Source: Polytrichum commune
Lineage: Eukaryota > Streptophyta > Polytrichopsida > Polytrichales > Polytrichaceae
NCBI GenBank assembly: GCA_950295325.1
Contig: OX485806.1
Span: forward strand, 8,494,001-8,558,000
Reading direction: 5' to 3'
DNA: 64,000 bases
Position numbers and translations under genes: made by a program. Under the pieces are notes generated by a model. That model had not been told where the DNA came from. It saw only the letters and a list, made by a program, of their open reading frames with translations, and searched no databases. This document shows positions 45,643 through 57,204 of the stretch, in pieces. The stretch's first letter is position 1. Each line of letters starts with the position of its first letter.

Positions 45643-48600
45643 CTAATACTGTGTTCCTTCGTTTTCTTCTTCCCCACGAACATCCAACGAGGCTAGGATG
45701 TGCATGCCGCCGTCCGTTGCGGGCTCTCTAGTGGGCTCTACATCTTGCATTTGTGGTTGTAAACCCACAAAGTCAGCATCGTGGCCGACATCGATTATGC
45801 GCGGTAAGGTCTGGTTGGTTTGTAGTTGCCCACGTCTACCCCTCACGTCCGTGCGACATACAACCTTCCATCCTGGCCTCGTCGGGTCATTGGAGAAAAA
45901 AACTTGTTGACAATGCAATGGAAATGCAAAAGAGTTTGAGTGCACTTTGCCATCCATGCGGTTGAAGTTCGCAACGGTGAAACCATATTGATCCCGTGTG
46001 ATGTTAGGGTGTCAAGGATCTGTATTTGGGCGAACCCAATCGCACACTAGCACAGTGGTGCAATGATTTCGGTAGTCTAGCTCCAAGATCTCTTCGATGT
46101 AGTCCACATACTCCTCGGTTGTCTCTATGGGTCGCCCATTTCTCAAGTCCCATGGTATTTGTCGTGTAAATGAGGCCACCACACATGAATCGCGCGTGAC
46201 GAGGCCACCCTCAGCACCTCGTACTCGGAAGTGCATGCCAAACGCATACATTTTCCGGTGTGAGATTGCATATCGCTCGGGAGGTTGCGCGTATTGCGCA
46301 ATATCGACGTCCACAACTTCGCCGGAAGAACGCTGACGTGACAGATGCGACGTCAACCATGCTGCAAAGGGAGGAAGATCGTGTAGTTCCAACGGATACC
46401 GCACTGCCAAAGTTGGATGCCGGCGGCGACACATTTTCCGAAAGGCCTCCCTCTCTTTCCAACGCGAAACTCTAGCTGCCATAAACTCCCTGCACAAGGT
46501 TGTGTGCCATTAAATTGTGGTTAGAAATGGCCCTTGCATGTATATAAAGGTGATGCAAAAGTGTGATGGCCATCATCTGCAATATCACATGTGACGCGTA
46601 TATCTCAGAAAGAATGTCATTTGGGACATCATGTCCAACACATCCTCATGCACTGCTGCATGTCACAGTTGACATGGCACAGGTATTTTGCATTGGGTGA
46701 CAGTATATATCATCGAGGCTTGAAGTAAAGTAAGTATGGGTTCCACTAACTCTCTGCAACGCTCCAATGACGACGCATTGTCCAAAACAAAAGCGTGCGC
46801 ATAGTTGCGGAATTCGTCGGACATCTTTCGTTTTTGTTGTGAGTTGCAACGGAGAATCTTATCGTTCATGGTTGCATCCTCTTCAGCGTCCCATACATGA
46901 TGTGTAGTTCCTCTGTACTGATGCATATACTCCGTGCAAAAACCAAGCGTGTCGTCCGTTTGATAACCTTCCGCTATGCTACCCTCCGGATGTGCAAATG
47001 TTCGAACGTAATCTTTCAACGTTTTCATGTACCGTTCTATGGGATACATCCATCGACAATGCACTGGACCGCACGTGTACAACTGCTCCACCAAATGGAC
47101 GGGAAGATGCGTCATGACATTCATAAATGTGGGAGGGAACTCCTTCTCCATGACGCACGTCGCCATCACCACATCCAACATTGTGCCCTCCTTGTCGCCT
47201 CTCTTCACCTCCTTGGCGCATAGTCTCTGAAACACTCTACTCAGTTTGATAATAGCTACGCGCACGCTTTCATCCAATAGGTTGCGTATAGCCACTGGAA
47301 GAATCTGGAAGACATGTATTTAGAAAGTCAGAGAACGATTGTGTCGCGCCCCCCTGGACATCAGACAGAACATCTAGGAGCATCATGAAGAACATGGAGT
47401 GCGAGAACAGTTTGAGGATAACGTCCCCCAGGATGTTGACGCGTCAACCATGTTTGGAATGAGGTCTCAGTAGACATCATGCGGTGTGTGCCTATACTCC
47501 TATGACACATTGATACATTGTATTACAACATTGACATCCCCGAGGGTGTCCTTCTTGACTTGCCTGTTGCATGAGAACATGGTAGTCGTACGTTTTCATG
47601 TACTGCAATTTCCCATCCGCTAGGCGCTTGTGAATGCTACCCACGTAGTTTGTGGGGGTGCGAATATTGGAGACGATTCCAACAAACTCCGCGCGTTCAT
47701 GTGGCCTAAAAACATAGGGAGCGTGCGGCATATAGTACCCATCCTGTGGCCGCCGTGGGGGTTGCAACCATATCTCTTCGCGTATTCCCAGGTCCTCCGC
47801 GTCGACCCTGCTTCCAGGACTATCATTCATTCCAAACAATGTCTTCAACAAGTTCTCGCACAAATTCTTCTCACAATGCATAACATCGAGGATGTGACGC
47901 TCTAGCAGGTGCTGCACAAGACACATGGGCAATTTCAGACACATTGCCAGCACTTTCATGGACACATGCATGCCTCGTCTATCCGTATGAGCAAAGCTGG
48001 TAATCATCATGGCCTAAAGCGTCAGGTCAGATGTCTTGGTGGACATCATTACAAACTACGTGACTGAGACGGACGTCGCGATGTCCACTTCAACATCTGT
48101 GGACAGGATGTGCAAACATTAATTGTTATACGGGAATCACCTGCCAGTATTCCAGCTCGAACAACGCACTAAGTCTTTTGACGCCTGTGACATGCACAGG
48201 ATCGTTGGGTCCGTTCTCTCTCCCGCCCATCTGTAGGTATGAATCGCGCCAAGCTGCGTATCGAATGATATCATCCCCCGACATCGGTTTTGGCCTAGGA
48301 CGTTCCTCTTCCTCCCCATTGAATCTCCTATTCCGGCGATACGGGTGGTGACGGGATAAATAACGACGAATGCCGCCGTAAACAATTTTGGTGCCCCTAA
48401 TGCTCCGATTTGGAAGCATGTCTCCGGTTTTTGCCATCCTCGCATCGGTGTTTGGTCCACAACAAGGGCACCCCTTGTAGCCCTTACAAGTAAGACCAGA
48501 AATGAGGCCGAAAGCGGGAAAATCGGAAATGGTCCACATAAGTATGGCACGCAAAGTGAAAGTGCGACTCCCTTGTGGTTGGGAGAAATCTAAAGCCTCA

Positions 48601-49898
48601 ACACCATGCCAAAGCTCTTGTAGCTCCTTCAAAAGCGGTCGTATAAACACATCAATGTTTGAAGAGGACGGCGACTTCTTCCCGGAAATCAATATACACA
48701 ACGAGATAAAAAACTTTTTGGTCACCAACCATGGCTCGAAATTGTAAATCAAAATCAATACCGGCCACGTCGACCAGTTGGTGTTGTTTAGTTTAAAAGG
48801 ATTCACTCCGTCCAAAGCGAGAGCCAGTCTCATGTTCCTATCGTCACGCCCAAAGTTGCCAAACGCGACGTCATTGTTGATGTGCTTCCATGCAGGGCTG
48901 TCAACCACAGAATGCATGATGTCATCACTGCTGACGTGTTTGGTGTGACCTGTCAATAGACGCACTATCTCAGACGAGCGCCACATCCGTTTCAACCTAG
49001 AAATTAGGAGAAAGTGACGGATTACTCTTGCGGGAATGTTGTTGCTGCCATCCAGCCATCGTCGCGCCGTGCACTTGGGACATAAATCATGATTTGCATA
49101 TTCTTCGTCATATAGAATACAACCATTGGGGCATGCATGGATATTGTTGTAGGTCAATCCAAGTCAACGGATGCTCTTCCGAGCCGCATAATGAGTTTTG
49201 GGCAACTTGTTGGGCATTGGTAACAAGTCTCCAGACAAAAATCGGAACAACTCATCGGTAAATGTATTGCTCACACGGAACACCGAGCACATGTTCATTA
49301 TGATGATCGTGGCGGACACAACACTCATTTTTGAACCCGGGTACACTGGAGTCGTGGCTTCCGTATACAAACCATCCAATTCATCTTCGATGTCGCCGTC
49401 TTCCTCGTTCTCCATATGCAAACGTCCTTCAGCTACGGCCTCTTCGTGGAGTGCATCCCCTCTGCCCAGTGCCTCCAGCACCTGACGTTCAACTTCATGG
49501 AATTCATCCAGGAGGGGTGGGGGAAGTGCCCCGTTGTCGGCGTCCACGGGTTCAGGTAATGTGTTCGAAGGAATGTCTTCTACAACGTCGTTGTCACAAC
49601 AGACGTCCTCCACCCACATTCCAGACGGTGGGTATCCATCGACGGGGTCACCGCCTAGTAAAGACTTGGTTAGAAATGGATCACGGCCAACTGCCGCGTG
49701 GTGTTGCCGTATAACTTGTATGGTTTTTCTGCGTCCACCCTTGCAGTCTTTGCAAGGACATCTAAATGTGTGCACATTGTTCTCTGTCGCCACGCGGAGC
49801 TCCGTGTGAAGTATCAAATCCCCTATTGGCACGTGACGAAGTGTGCGTCCATCGTCCGTCAAACGAATGGTTGCACCACGACGCACAACCGAACCCAT
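45643..49898 (-). pseudogene. CACTA 1 TNP2-like transposase, four exons, two nonsense codons
   Basis: Minus-strand exons 49898-48141, 47911-47564, 47304-46751 and 46489-45643 join in frame to about 1,168 codons. Introns are GT-AG, GC-AG (47305-47563, donor CAG|GCAAGT) and GT-AG. Exon 1 starts at an ATG and encodes the transposase-associated domain (TFRCPCKDCKGG), then the TNP2 core: a Cys cluster after TYNNIHACP, LALDGVNPF, RAILMWTISDFPAFG and KGCPCCG. Exon 2 gives ILDVMHCEKN. Exon 3 carries the DUF4218-like region (HLPVHLVEQLYTCGPVHC, RWMYPIERYMKTLKDYVR). Exon 4 carries the DUF4216-like region (FGMHFRVRG, YGFTVANFNR, QQVFFSNDP). TGA codons at 49164-49166 and 46012-46014 interrupt otherwise continuous reading. 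Known role: the DDE-type transposase that cuts CACTA ends. Confidence 0.88.
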
Positions 49899-50013
49899 GT
49901 TGCGTGTCCCGAATTGGAAGATGTTACCTCACTGGGCCGATGTTACACACCCTGCAGCGCTTCCGCAAGGTCTCCGCGTGGTCGTGTTGCGCATGAGCAT
50001 TGATATAAACAGA

Positions 50014-50235
50014 GGACACCATTCGTTGACACTATGCGGAGTGTCTCTTCCAGGGTGGATGTCACTGAGAATGTCCATGGGGACATTGCTGTTGATCTGT
50101 CGGCGTCAATTGTGACATCTTCATGGACACCATTCGTTGACACTATGCGGAGTGTCTCTTCTAGGGTGGATGTCACTGAGAATGTCCATGGGGACATTGC
50201 TGTTGATTTGTCGGCGTCAATTGTGACATCTTCCT
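50014..50235. repeat. Two tandem 111-bp units between the divergent CACTA 1 genes
   Basis: Two nearly identical copies step at 50014 and 50125, with a truncated third start at 50236. Each holds GGAGTGTCTCTTC, GTCACTGAGAATGTCCATGG and GTCAATTGTGACATCTTC. The unit sits between the transposase start (49898) and the plus-strand gene, where promoters for both genes should be. Confidence 0.9.
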
Positions 50236-50616
50236 GGACACCAAAATGAAGGTCACACACTACACGGCAGTGTGTTCCATACACACCCACGTGAGGGATT
50301 TGACTGCTGCAGAACATCGAAACCACAATGGTCACGTCGATGACCTGGATCTTTCATTCCCGCACACAATGGGGAGCGCACAGTGTTCGAATTAAGCATA
50401 TGTCGCATTGGGTGTCTTACATGACGTCCAAGAAAACACTGGTATTTACGACGCCAGTAAAAAAACAATGTAACTGACCTTTTCCCACGTGTCCCAGAGG
50501 GTATTCCAGGCAGTGGATGCCCCAGATGACCCTGAGAAGGCTCGCCGACATTCTCTAAACCCTAAGTGTTGCGGCTTCACCTTTGTACGCTCATTGCTTG
50601 AACATCCCTTAGCAGC

Positions 50617-50913
50617 ATGGCGGTGTCGCGTTCAGCACGAAAGCCTGGTAGGGTTGTCCGTTTTATAGGCACATCACAACATCCGCAAAGGGTGGATGTG
50701 GATGACTCCGAGGCCGCTGCAGTGTTGTCCACTTTGGTGTTTGAATGCGAAGAGAAGAATGCAATGATGCCATCCCAAAAACCCAACACAATTGAAAGAA
50801 CCCAACGTGCACACCGTCGCCGCCGCTCACGCTTGCTCAACTTCTTTGGGAGTGAAAATTTCACAACACCCACTGAGTCATCGAGCATCGCTATCAACCC
50901 AGTTCCAAAACAG
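50617..50913 (+). CDS. Possible first exon or small ORF of CACTA 1, plus strand
   Basis: The frame opens with an ATG (MAVSRSARKPGRVVRF), runs 99 codons and meets a good donor (CAG|GTAAAT) in phase 0. The acceptor at 51260-51261 (CCAAG) is also phase 0, so it could be spliced to the TNPA-like exon that begins at 51262. The product is Arg-rich (TQRAHRRRRSRLLNFFG) with no domain I recognise. The opposite strand is open over the same interval, which lowers confidence. Confidence 0.35.
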
Positions 50914-51749
50914 GTAAATCTTCCATCTCATATGCATGCATCACAATTTAGGTCACGGTCAAGTTCAAATTTTGCTGTGCGGCCGAACTCCGACAATGGC
51001 ACTGGGAAGCCCGCAAGCGGACACGCGGCAGCCCCCGGTTTTAGGTGCCTGTACGGCCTCCAGTGGGTTGGGCATAGGGTCACAGTCGGCCATAGGTCTT
51101 CTCCGATGCCGAGGTGCATAGATCCTCTTACCTACGTCCGCTAGTCTCCATTGTGGTGTCTACTGCAACGCCGATGTGTTGTTTTCCCTACGGCGCTGCG
51201 CTGCCTTCCCACACCCTTGTGTTGCTTTTCCGACGCGCTGTGTTGCTTTTGGGTGTCCAAGATGCTGCGGACACGGGATCGCACTGGGAAGCGCAAGGAG
51301 ATGTCTCCAACAACATTGGTAGAACACAGGCGCGCAGCTGGAGAGCGGCGATCCAAGGCCAGAGAGGACCCGCGGCATGTGGCTGGGAGGCGTGGCTCAC
51401 CCCCGGCAAGACGCCGCCGCATAATCGAGGTATCATCGGAGGAGGAGGATGCGGCTGAGGACGTGCCGGAGCAATCCTGGAGGTAAGTGGGTCTTTCTCC
51501 TCCTTTCCTGACCTCTTCCTGGTGTTGATGCTAGCGTAGAGCACAACCAGTCTTCATCGTCGCGATGTCCGCGCCTGTTCGACCAGTTCAATTGAGCCGC
51601 GTCTAGGTCCATGTGTCACAGTGGATGTTGGTTAGACATCTGGTTGTCCAATTTGAAAAGTGACATTTCGATCTCTGCTGGAATCAGAGTCGGGGCGTGG
51701 CCAGGAGAGGGATAGGGCAGAAGAATGCACAATTTTTGATCAATGTAGC

Positions 51750-51790
51750 AACACAGAAACAGAAACAGAAACAGAAACAGAAACAGACAC
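51750..51790. repeat. ACAGAA hexanucleotide microsatellite
   Basis: About six units of ACAGAA in the first intron of the TNPA-like gene. Confidence 0.9.
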
Positions 51791-51908
51791 AAACCACGCC
51801 ACGCTCCAGCTCCCTGGAGCTCCATGAATTTTTTCCTTTATACCTGCAACTTGGGGTTTTGACGACGGTTATGGGACCATGAGCTTTTGACCACCCTGAT
51901 CTGCAGTC

Positions 51909-52082
51909 ACTAAAAGACTGCAGATTTGTTTTGTGGGTTTTACAGCTGAAATTTTAAGAATTTGGGGGCATGTTATATACCGTTGGAAAGGTATTGAAAA
52001 TATCTTTCCAGCGGTATATAACATGCCCCCAAAGTCTTGAAATTGCAGCTGGAAAACCAAGAAAACAAATCTGCAGTCTTTA
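51909..52082. mobile_element. Short foldback (MITE-like) hairpin inside a TNPA intron
   Basis: Arms of about 83 bp pair across a loop of about 6 nt. AAAGACTGCAGATTTGTTTT pairs with AAAACAAATCTGCAGTCTTT, and GGGGGCATGTTATATACCG with CGGTATATAACATGCCCCC. A few mismatches and small bulges occur. It lies in the intron 51483-52178. The length and near-perfect hairpin fit a small foldback transposon whose transcript would form a precursor-like stem. Target duplication was not resolved. Confidence 0.75.
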
Positions 52083-54663
52083 AGAACCCATTTCAGCAAT
52101 GTGGCTGCTCAAGCTTAGTGGGTAGTCGCATATGTGTGCACCTGGAGATTCCTTGATTGTGGAATGTGGTTGTTGTAGCCGAGGATACGCAACCAACTCG
52201 GGCACGGAATCAGACGGCGATTAGGAGAACAGTGATGGGATTGAAACATCACATCCACTACCAACACGTAAGGGAGGGGGGAGCACTGCCTTGAAGAAAC
52301 GTGTGGAGCTGGATGCGCAAGGGCAACCTTTTGGCGCCATGAAGGCTGTCCTGTGCGCCGACATCAAGAAGTATGCAAAGGACCTGGATCCCACGACGGG
52401 ATGGGAAGGCCAGCCACGGCACGAGAGGAAGCGATTATTCAAACGCCTATACACAGGTAAGGTTTGCACATCAATTTTTTGGCATGCATGTGTCGCGTTA
52501 ATTTGCGATGTGAAACCCGAATCTGACATTTTAAGTGCAACCAAACATCATTCTGGACATGAGCAACATGGTGTATGTCTATGTAGGCAGGCATGACATT
52601 CTCGCTGACGTCAGGGTGGACATGTATTTAGCACAGAGTGTCATGCTGACAATCTGTGAGTGGATGCCGAACAGGACGTCCGTGCGTTTTTGTGGACATG
52701 TGTACTGAAACGCTCGACAATCGCTATCAATTTTCTCTCTTGTGGTGACATACTGGTTTGTACCCTTTCTAACGTGGGTGTAGTGTGGGCACCCAGTGTT
52801 GGTCGCTTGTGAAGTGAATGTGATGGCATTGACGTGTGTGTCCGGCATGCAGACTAGGAGATGTGCGGGCATTGTGACAAAGTGTGCGAGAAGTGGATGC
52901 GGCCTATTATAACAAAGGTACTCATCAACACCCGGTGGAGGTTAAACCAACTCATAGACAACAATGCGGGTAAACCAGCCGATGTGGATGCAGAGCATTG
53001 GAAAACACTTGTAGGTATGCGCGCCACCGAGGCTGCGCATTTGAAGTCTCAGCACATGCGCTCAATTTCAAAAGGGAAAGGATCGACCACAGCTCAACTG
53101 AAAGCTATTGAAAGGGAGGTCGTCTCCCATCTGGTAAGAGTGCCACTATGTCTATGTTGACATGGCTGACAATGTTGCAATTCTCTTTATAAATCTGTGA
53201 TGGCCCTTATCCCCTACAATGTCAATGTCGACAACAGATGTCATCCAACACGTTTACTTAGACGTCCAATGAGCCGGCAATGTAACTCTAGTTGTTTGAG
53301 TCGATGTTCGATGTTAATCATGGCACTTCCAAAGGCGTCACGGGACCTGCACATGTTGGAACACATTGTTGTCGACGTCCCCTTTCATCCGTAATGACTT
53401 TAATGTGCCATGCAGGCGATGTTGAAGAACATGGCACCGTACGATGCGGAGGTTGACGCCGAGGTTGCCAAAGAGTACCAACGCATACATGAGGAAAAGC
53501 GCCGAGCGCGTCCCGATCATGGCTCGGAAATGGAGTCGATGCGCACTCGAGTGACGGATTTGGAGGGCAGCGTCACACGCCTTGGAGAGAATGTGGCAGC
53601 CTCAAACAAGCGCATGGAGGACATGATGTGAATGATTCTTCAGAATCAGAGTCAGAAACATCCGACTAACATTGATAGCATGACGGAGCCTTCATCGTCT
53701 GCGAAGATGCTCGATATTTCGGCATTGACGTCAACGACGGAGGATCTGGTGATGGTGGTACAGAAACAAGCTCCCACCCCAGTTATCAGCGCGGTGGGCG
53801 GTGCGGACATGCGTGTGGCGTCCGCGATTCCTGTCCCGAGCGACATCTCCGAGGATGCTGCGACTGATGCAGTCACAGACGTAGAAGCAGTGCCTCCCAG
53901 CTCTGAAACCATTATCGCATCTATAATTGAGGACATTCTCGAAGTGCCGAAAAAAACGACACAGACACCTGTAATTGATGACCCTGTAGAACCCACCAAC
54001 AAAGAAGTGCCAGTGCAAGCTATGGAGGACGTCGAGGAAGGACACCCTGAGATATCCGGCAATGCGGACGTGCCTGAAGAGATTGCATCTCTGGATCAGG
54101 TAACATCAAGTAACACCCACCCATATTAGACATACTGGAAACCCTCTCATCGTCGTTTAAAAAATTATACCTTCATGTATTTGTCTGGCATGTTCTTCGT
54201 GGTGTCATTGAGGATGTCAACATGTACATTAGGCTGGACGTTTGCCTTGACAGTTTGAATTATCGCAGAACAGAACGACCATAATTTGAAACCTCCGAGT
54301 ACTAATGCGGAATGCTATTACAGGATGAGGTGCCCGCACCGGAGGAGTCAGGTGGCCGACCCCGCCGTGCGGGTAGAAGCGCACAAGCGAAATCCTCAAT
54401 GGCCAAACTCGGTGCACCAAAAGCGGTTGGTTTGCCTAAACCTCCCCAAAATCTTGCGAAGGTGAGGGAACTAGTGTTTGCATGCCTACATTGCTTGCAT
54501 GATTGCAGGAGGAGTGTGGAGCACTCGAATATAGTCACGTCGTTTGTGTGAGTCCATTTCATGTTCGGATGACCACTAATGTAATTCATGCGGTTTTGTG
54601 AATGGTGGTGGAATGGGGCAGGTGGGGACTAGTACGAAGGCACAGACACAAAAGAAGAAATGA

Positions 54664-55698
54664 GTGGACGTTCTCAATAACGACGCGGCTCTCCATTCGA
54701 GTGCTCATGAATTATCCACTTAGTCGTGGAGGTGTAGACTCGCGACTATAGACATGGATGCCTCGATCATGGACAATGTTTAAGTTTTTGGGCAACTAGC
54801 GATTGATGTGTAAATGCAGCCTCTTGGTTGCAATATGTTGTATCAATGAAAACGTTGCATTTACGGAATTGGAAAGCATTGGTGTACATTTGTTCCACGC
54901 GTTCTTTGTGTCTGTTCCGACTGTCTGGTGGAACAGTTGACGTCGGTGTTTGTTCTCGTAGATGGCATAAGTGACGTGCATCTGACATTTGGTCCTGCTA
55001 ATAGCCAAACAACTTGATGTCAGTAATGTGTTTGAGAATTTGAAGCAATCAGCCACGTCAAGGCGGGCTAAGCTTGAAAACGGCATCATCACTCCCAAAC
55101 AAGCTGTGGTTTTGGCCAGAGGACATCCCCATAATTTGTAATGCCCCATTTGATGTCACACATAACATCCCACTGTCAAAAAGGATGTCCAAGAAAACTA
55201 AAAGTCACCCCGAAAACACCCAAAAAATACATGCATACATCGAGGAAAATGTCTCATGTGACATTTTCGTGTCGCAGAGGACGTCGGTAACAACACACAT
55301 CGCCACGTAATGCAATGTCCACGTCAGCAACAGCGAATGCCACGTCAGTTTTTAATCGCATTCCACGTCATCTCAAGAGGGTCCACGAGGCCATCCACGT
55401 CACCGAGGGGGCGGAAAAAAAAACGTGCCGACGTGGCACTGCCCGCAAAAAACATGCTTGCATGGCATGCCGGTGGCGTCCACGTGTCTTCACGTGGACA
55501 CTATGGAACACCATGTTTTATGTGACGTCACATAAAAACGTGCTGAAATTCCCCATGTTTTCGCATGTCCACGACGCGTTTTTCTCCTGTCTGACATGAC
55601 GGATTTTAGGTGACGTCCAAGAGAAGAACCTCCATGTCAAAGTGAACGCGCACTTCCGTTTTTTTTGACGTCACAAAAAACAGGATTTTCTTATAGTG
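54664..55698. other. Right flank and subterminal region of CACTA 1
   Basis: No gene. From about 55,080 to the end, short motifs containing GACGTC, CCACGTCA, GTCCACG and TGACATT recur in both orientations. This mirrors the left end and supports their role as transposase-assembly sites. Confidence 0.65.
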
Positions 55699-55701
55699 AG
55701 T

Positions 55702-57140
55702 TCGCGGAGTGCGACATGCCAACGAAAGGGTGTCTTGCACTATAATCCTCTACACGGGTTGACGAGCATGAAGAACCACGTGATGAATGAGCACTTACCA
55801 GAGTTTGAGAGGTACAAGGCAGCGCTGATGGTGTTGGAGGAGTCGGAGGCAGCGCGCCAAAAGACGAAGAAGAGGAAAGTTGTTCAGCCTTTGGCCATTA
55901 CAAATTTTTTCGCCGGACAGAAGTCTTATCAGAAAGGTGATGTTCAACAAAAACATTTTCTTGAGGACCTTGTACTTTTCATTGCAAAGGATTACGAGAC
56001 ATTGGTTGTGGTGGAAAGCCCTTGGCTGCGACGATTGGTGATGCGCCGAGATCCAAAGGTGAAATTTCCAACCCGGAAGGCACTTGTGCATGAGCATATT
56101 CTTGCACTTCTTGCAAAGACAATGGAACGGTACGTGCTTCTTGCAATTGCAAGTTGTGCGACGGCATCGATTACCTTCGACTTGTGGATGTCGAGAGCTA
56201 GCTTCAACACTTTTGCCTTGGTTGTCAACTTCATCGATGATTGTTGGGAACCGCGGCATGTGACAGTCGGTTTGTTTGAGGCTCATGATACTTCTCGTGT
56301 TGCTCTGGCTGAAATAGTCAAACCTTTGCTAGATGAATATCAGTTGAAAAAAAAATACTTGCTTGGGTCAAAGATGAGGGTTCTAATTTGACTACACTTG
56401 AGCGCGCATTGCAGCTCACAGTCTCATGTGATGTCTTAGACATTAAGCAACCTTATGTTGGAGCTTGTTTTGGACATGTCATGTCCAAAGCCTGTCAATA
56501 TGCTACAAATGATGAGAAAGTTTGTAGGGAGATGACAAAATTGTCCTTGAGATCCACTCAAGCTGCATTGCAGTTGTGCATTACGTGGACGAAGAAGTCA
56601 AGAAAAGGAGGGGCGGAATGGAACAAAGCGTGCATCAAGGCTGGATTACCTGCGAGGAAGTTGAGAACGCCGGTGAAAACTCGTTTTGCATCAAAGGTTA
56701 TTCTCTTCCAAGAAACCTTAGAGTATGATGATGCAATTAAGATTTGCTATGCAGCTCAGTCTTTGAAATTGCAAGCATGAGTGCCAACTAGGGTAACTTG
56801 GGCAGTGGCTCGAACAGTCACCGAAACCTTAAATCCAGTTGTGAAGCAGTGCGATTTGAATCAAACATGGGGCTATTGGTTGTTATCGGATGCCTTGACA
56901 GCAACATTGGCTATTTCGGTGGAGCTTGGTGCTCATATTGATCACCTCAGCAACATGAATCCTTTGCTGCAACATGGCAACTTTGATGCCGAGCTCGAGA
57001 TCTTGCGGGGGAAGATGTCTTTGGAGGCGATGCTTGTCATGAGGCCTATCCTCTTGTTCACCTAGACCTTCATCTCGGAAAAGGCTCACAACATGATTGT
57101 ACTCATGGTAGATCCCCGCTTCAAGGGCCTGTTTGTGTAG
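55702..57140 (+). pseudogene. hAT transposase, 3' part after the CACTA insertion
   Basis: Continues the BED finger with LHYNPLHGLTSMKNHVMNEH, then hAT features: ITFDLWMSRASFNTFALVV, a VKDEGSNLTTLERAL block followed by CFGHVMSKACQYA, and MVDPRFKGL (the LDPRFK motif). A run of nine A near 56,347 marks a one-base frameshift; reading KKKIL, AWVKDEGSN across it restores the family sequence. TGA at 56778-56780 and TAG at 57063-57065 and 57138-57140 follow in the second frame. The C-terminal dimerisation region is not seen, so the element is cut or replaced near 57,140. Known role: hAT transposases move elements with 8-bp target duplications; this one is dead. Confidence 0.85.
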
Positions 57141-57204
57141 GTGGTTTTTCTGGCATTTGATGTTGTGGATGACTGGCGAGGTTTAAGGTGGATTCTGTGC
57201 CATT

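Larger units (their letters stand above)
51262..54663 (+). pseudogene. CACTA 1 TNPA-like gene, six exons, three nonsense codons
   Basis: Exons 51262-51482, 52179-52456, 52853-53133, 53416-54099, 54324-54461 and 54622-54663 keep frame through five GT-AG introns (phases 2, 1, 0, 0, 0) and give about 547 codons. Segments: a basic start (TRDRTGKRKEM), an acidic patch, VELDAQGQPFGAMKA followed by a W-containing helix region typical of En/Spm-family accessory proteins, HWKTLVGMRATEAAHLKSQH, then a coiled coil (MRTRVTDLEGSVTRLGENV). A long acidic Val/Pro/Glu stretch and a Lys-rich end follow. Nonsense codons: TAG 52222-52224, TAG 52855-52857, TGA 53629-53631. Known role of such proteins in En/Spm: binding subterminal motifs and assisting TNPD. 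Consistent phases across all junctions support the model; the family call is by weak motifs. Confidence 0.7.
44549..55698. mobile_element. CACTA transposon 1, complete, 11,150 bp
   Basis: The left end begins CACTATAAGAAA and the right end finishes TTTCTTATAGTG, a 12-bp perfect terminal inverted repeat. The 3-bp target duplication AGT is at 44546-44548 and 55699-55701. Subterminal regions (about 44,560-45,100 and 55,080-55,690) are packed with short GACGTC, CCACGTCA and GGACATC motifs, as expected for TNPA-type binding sites. Two divergent genes are inside: a TNP2-like transposase (45643-49898, minus) and a TNPA-like gene (about 51,262-54,663, plus). Both carry nonsense codons, so this copy is probably not autonomous. 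Confidence 0.93.

Noticed and set aside
25692-53631. In-frame TGA codons as recoded Trp or Sec
   Set aside because: TGG is used for Trp throughout the same genes, the interrupted genes are transposon-like or damaged elsewhere by frameshifts, and TAG also occurs. Decay is the simpler reading.
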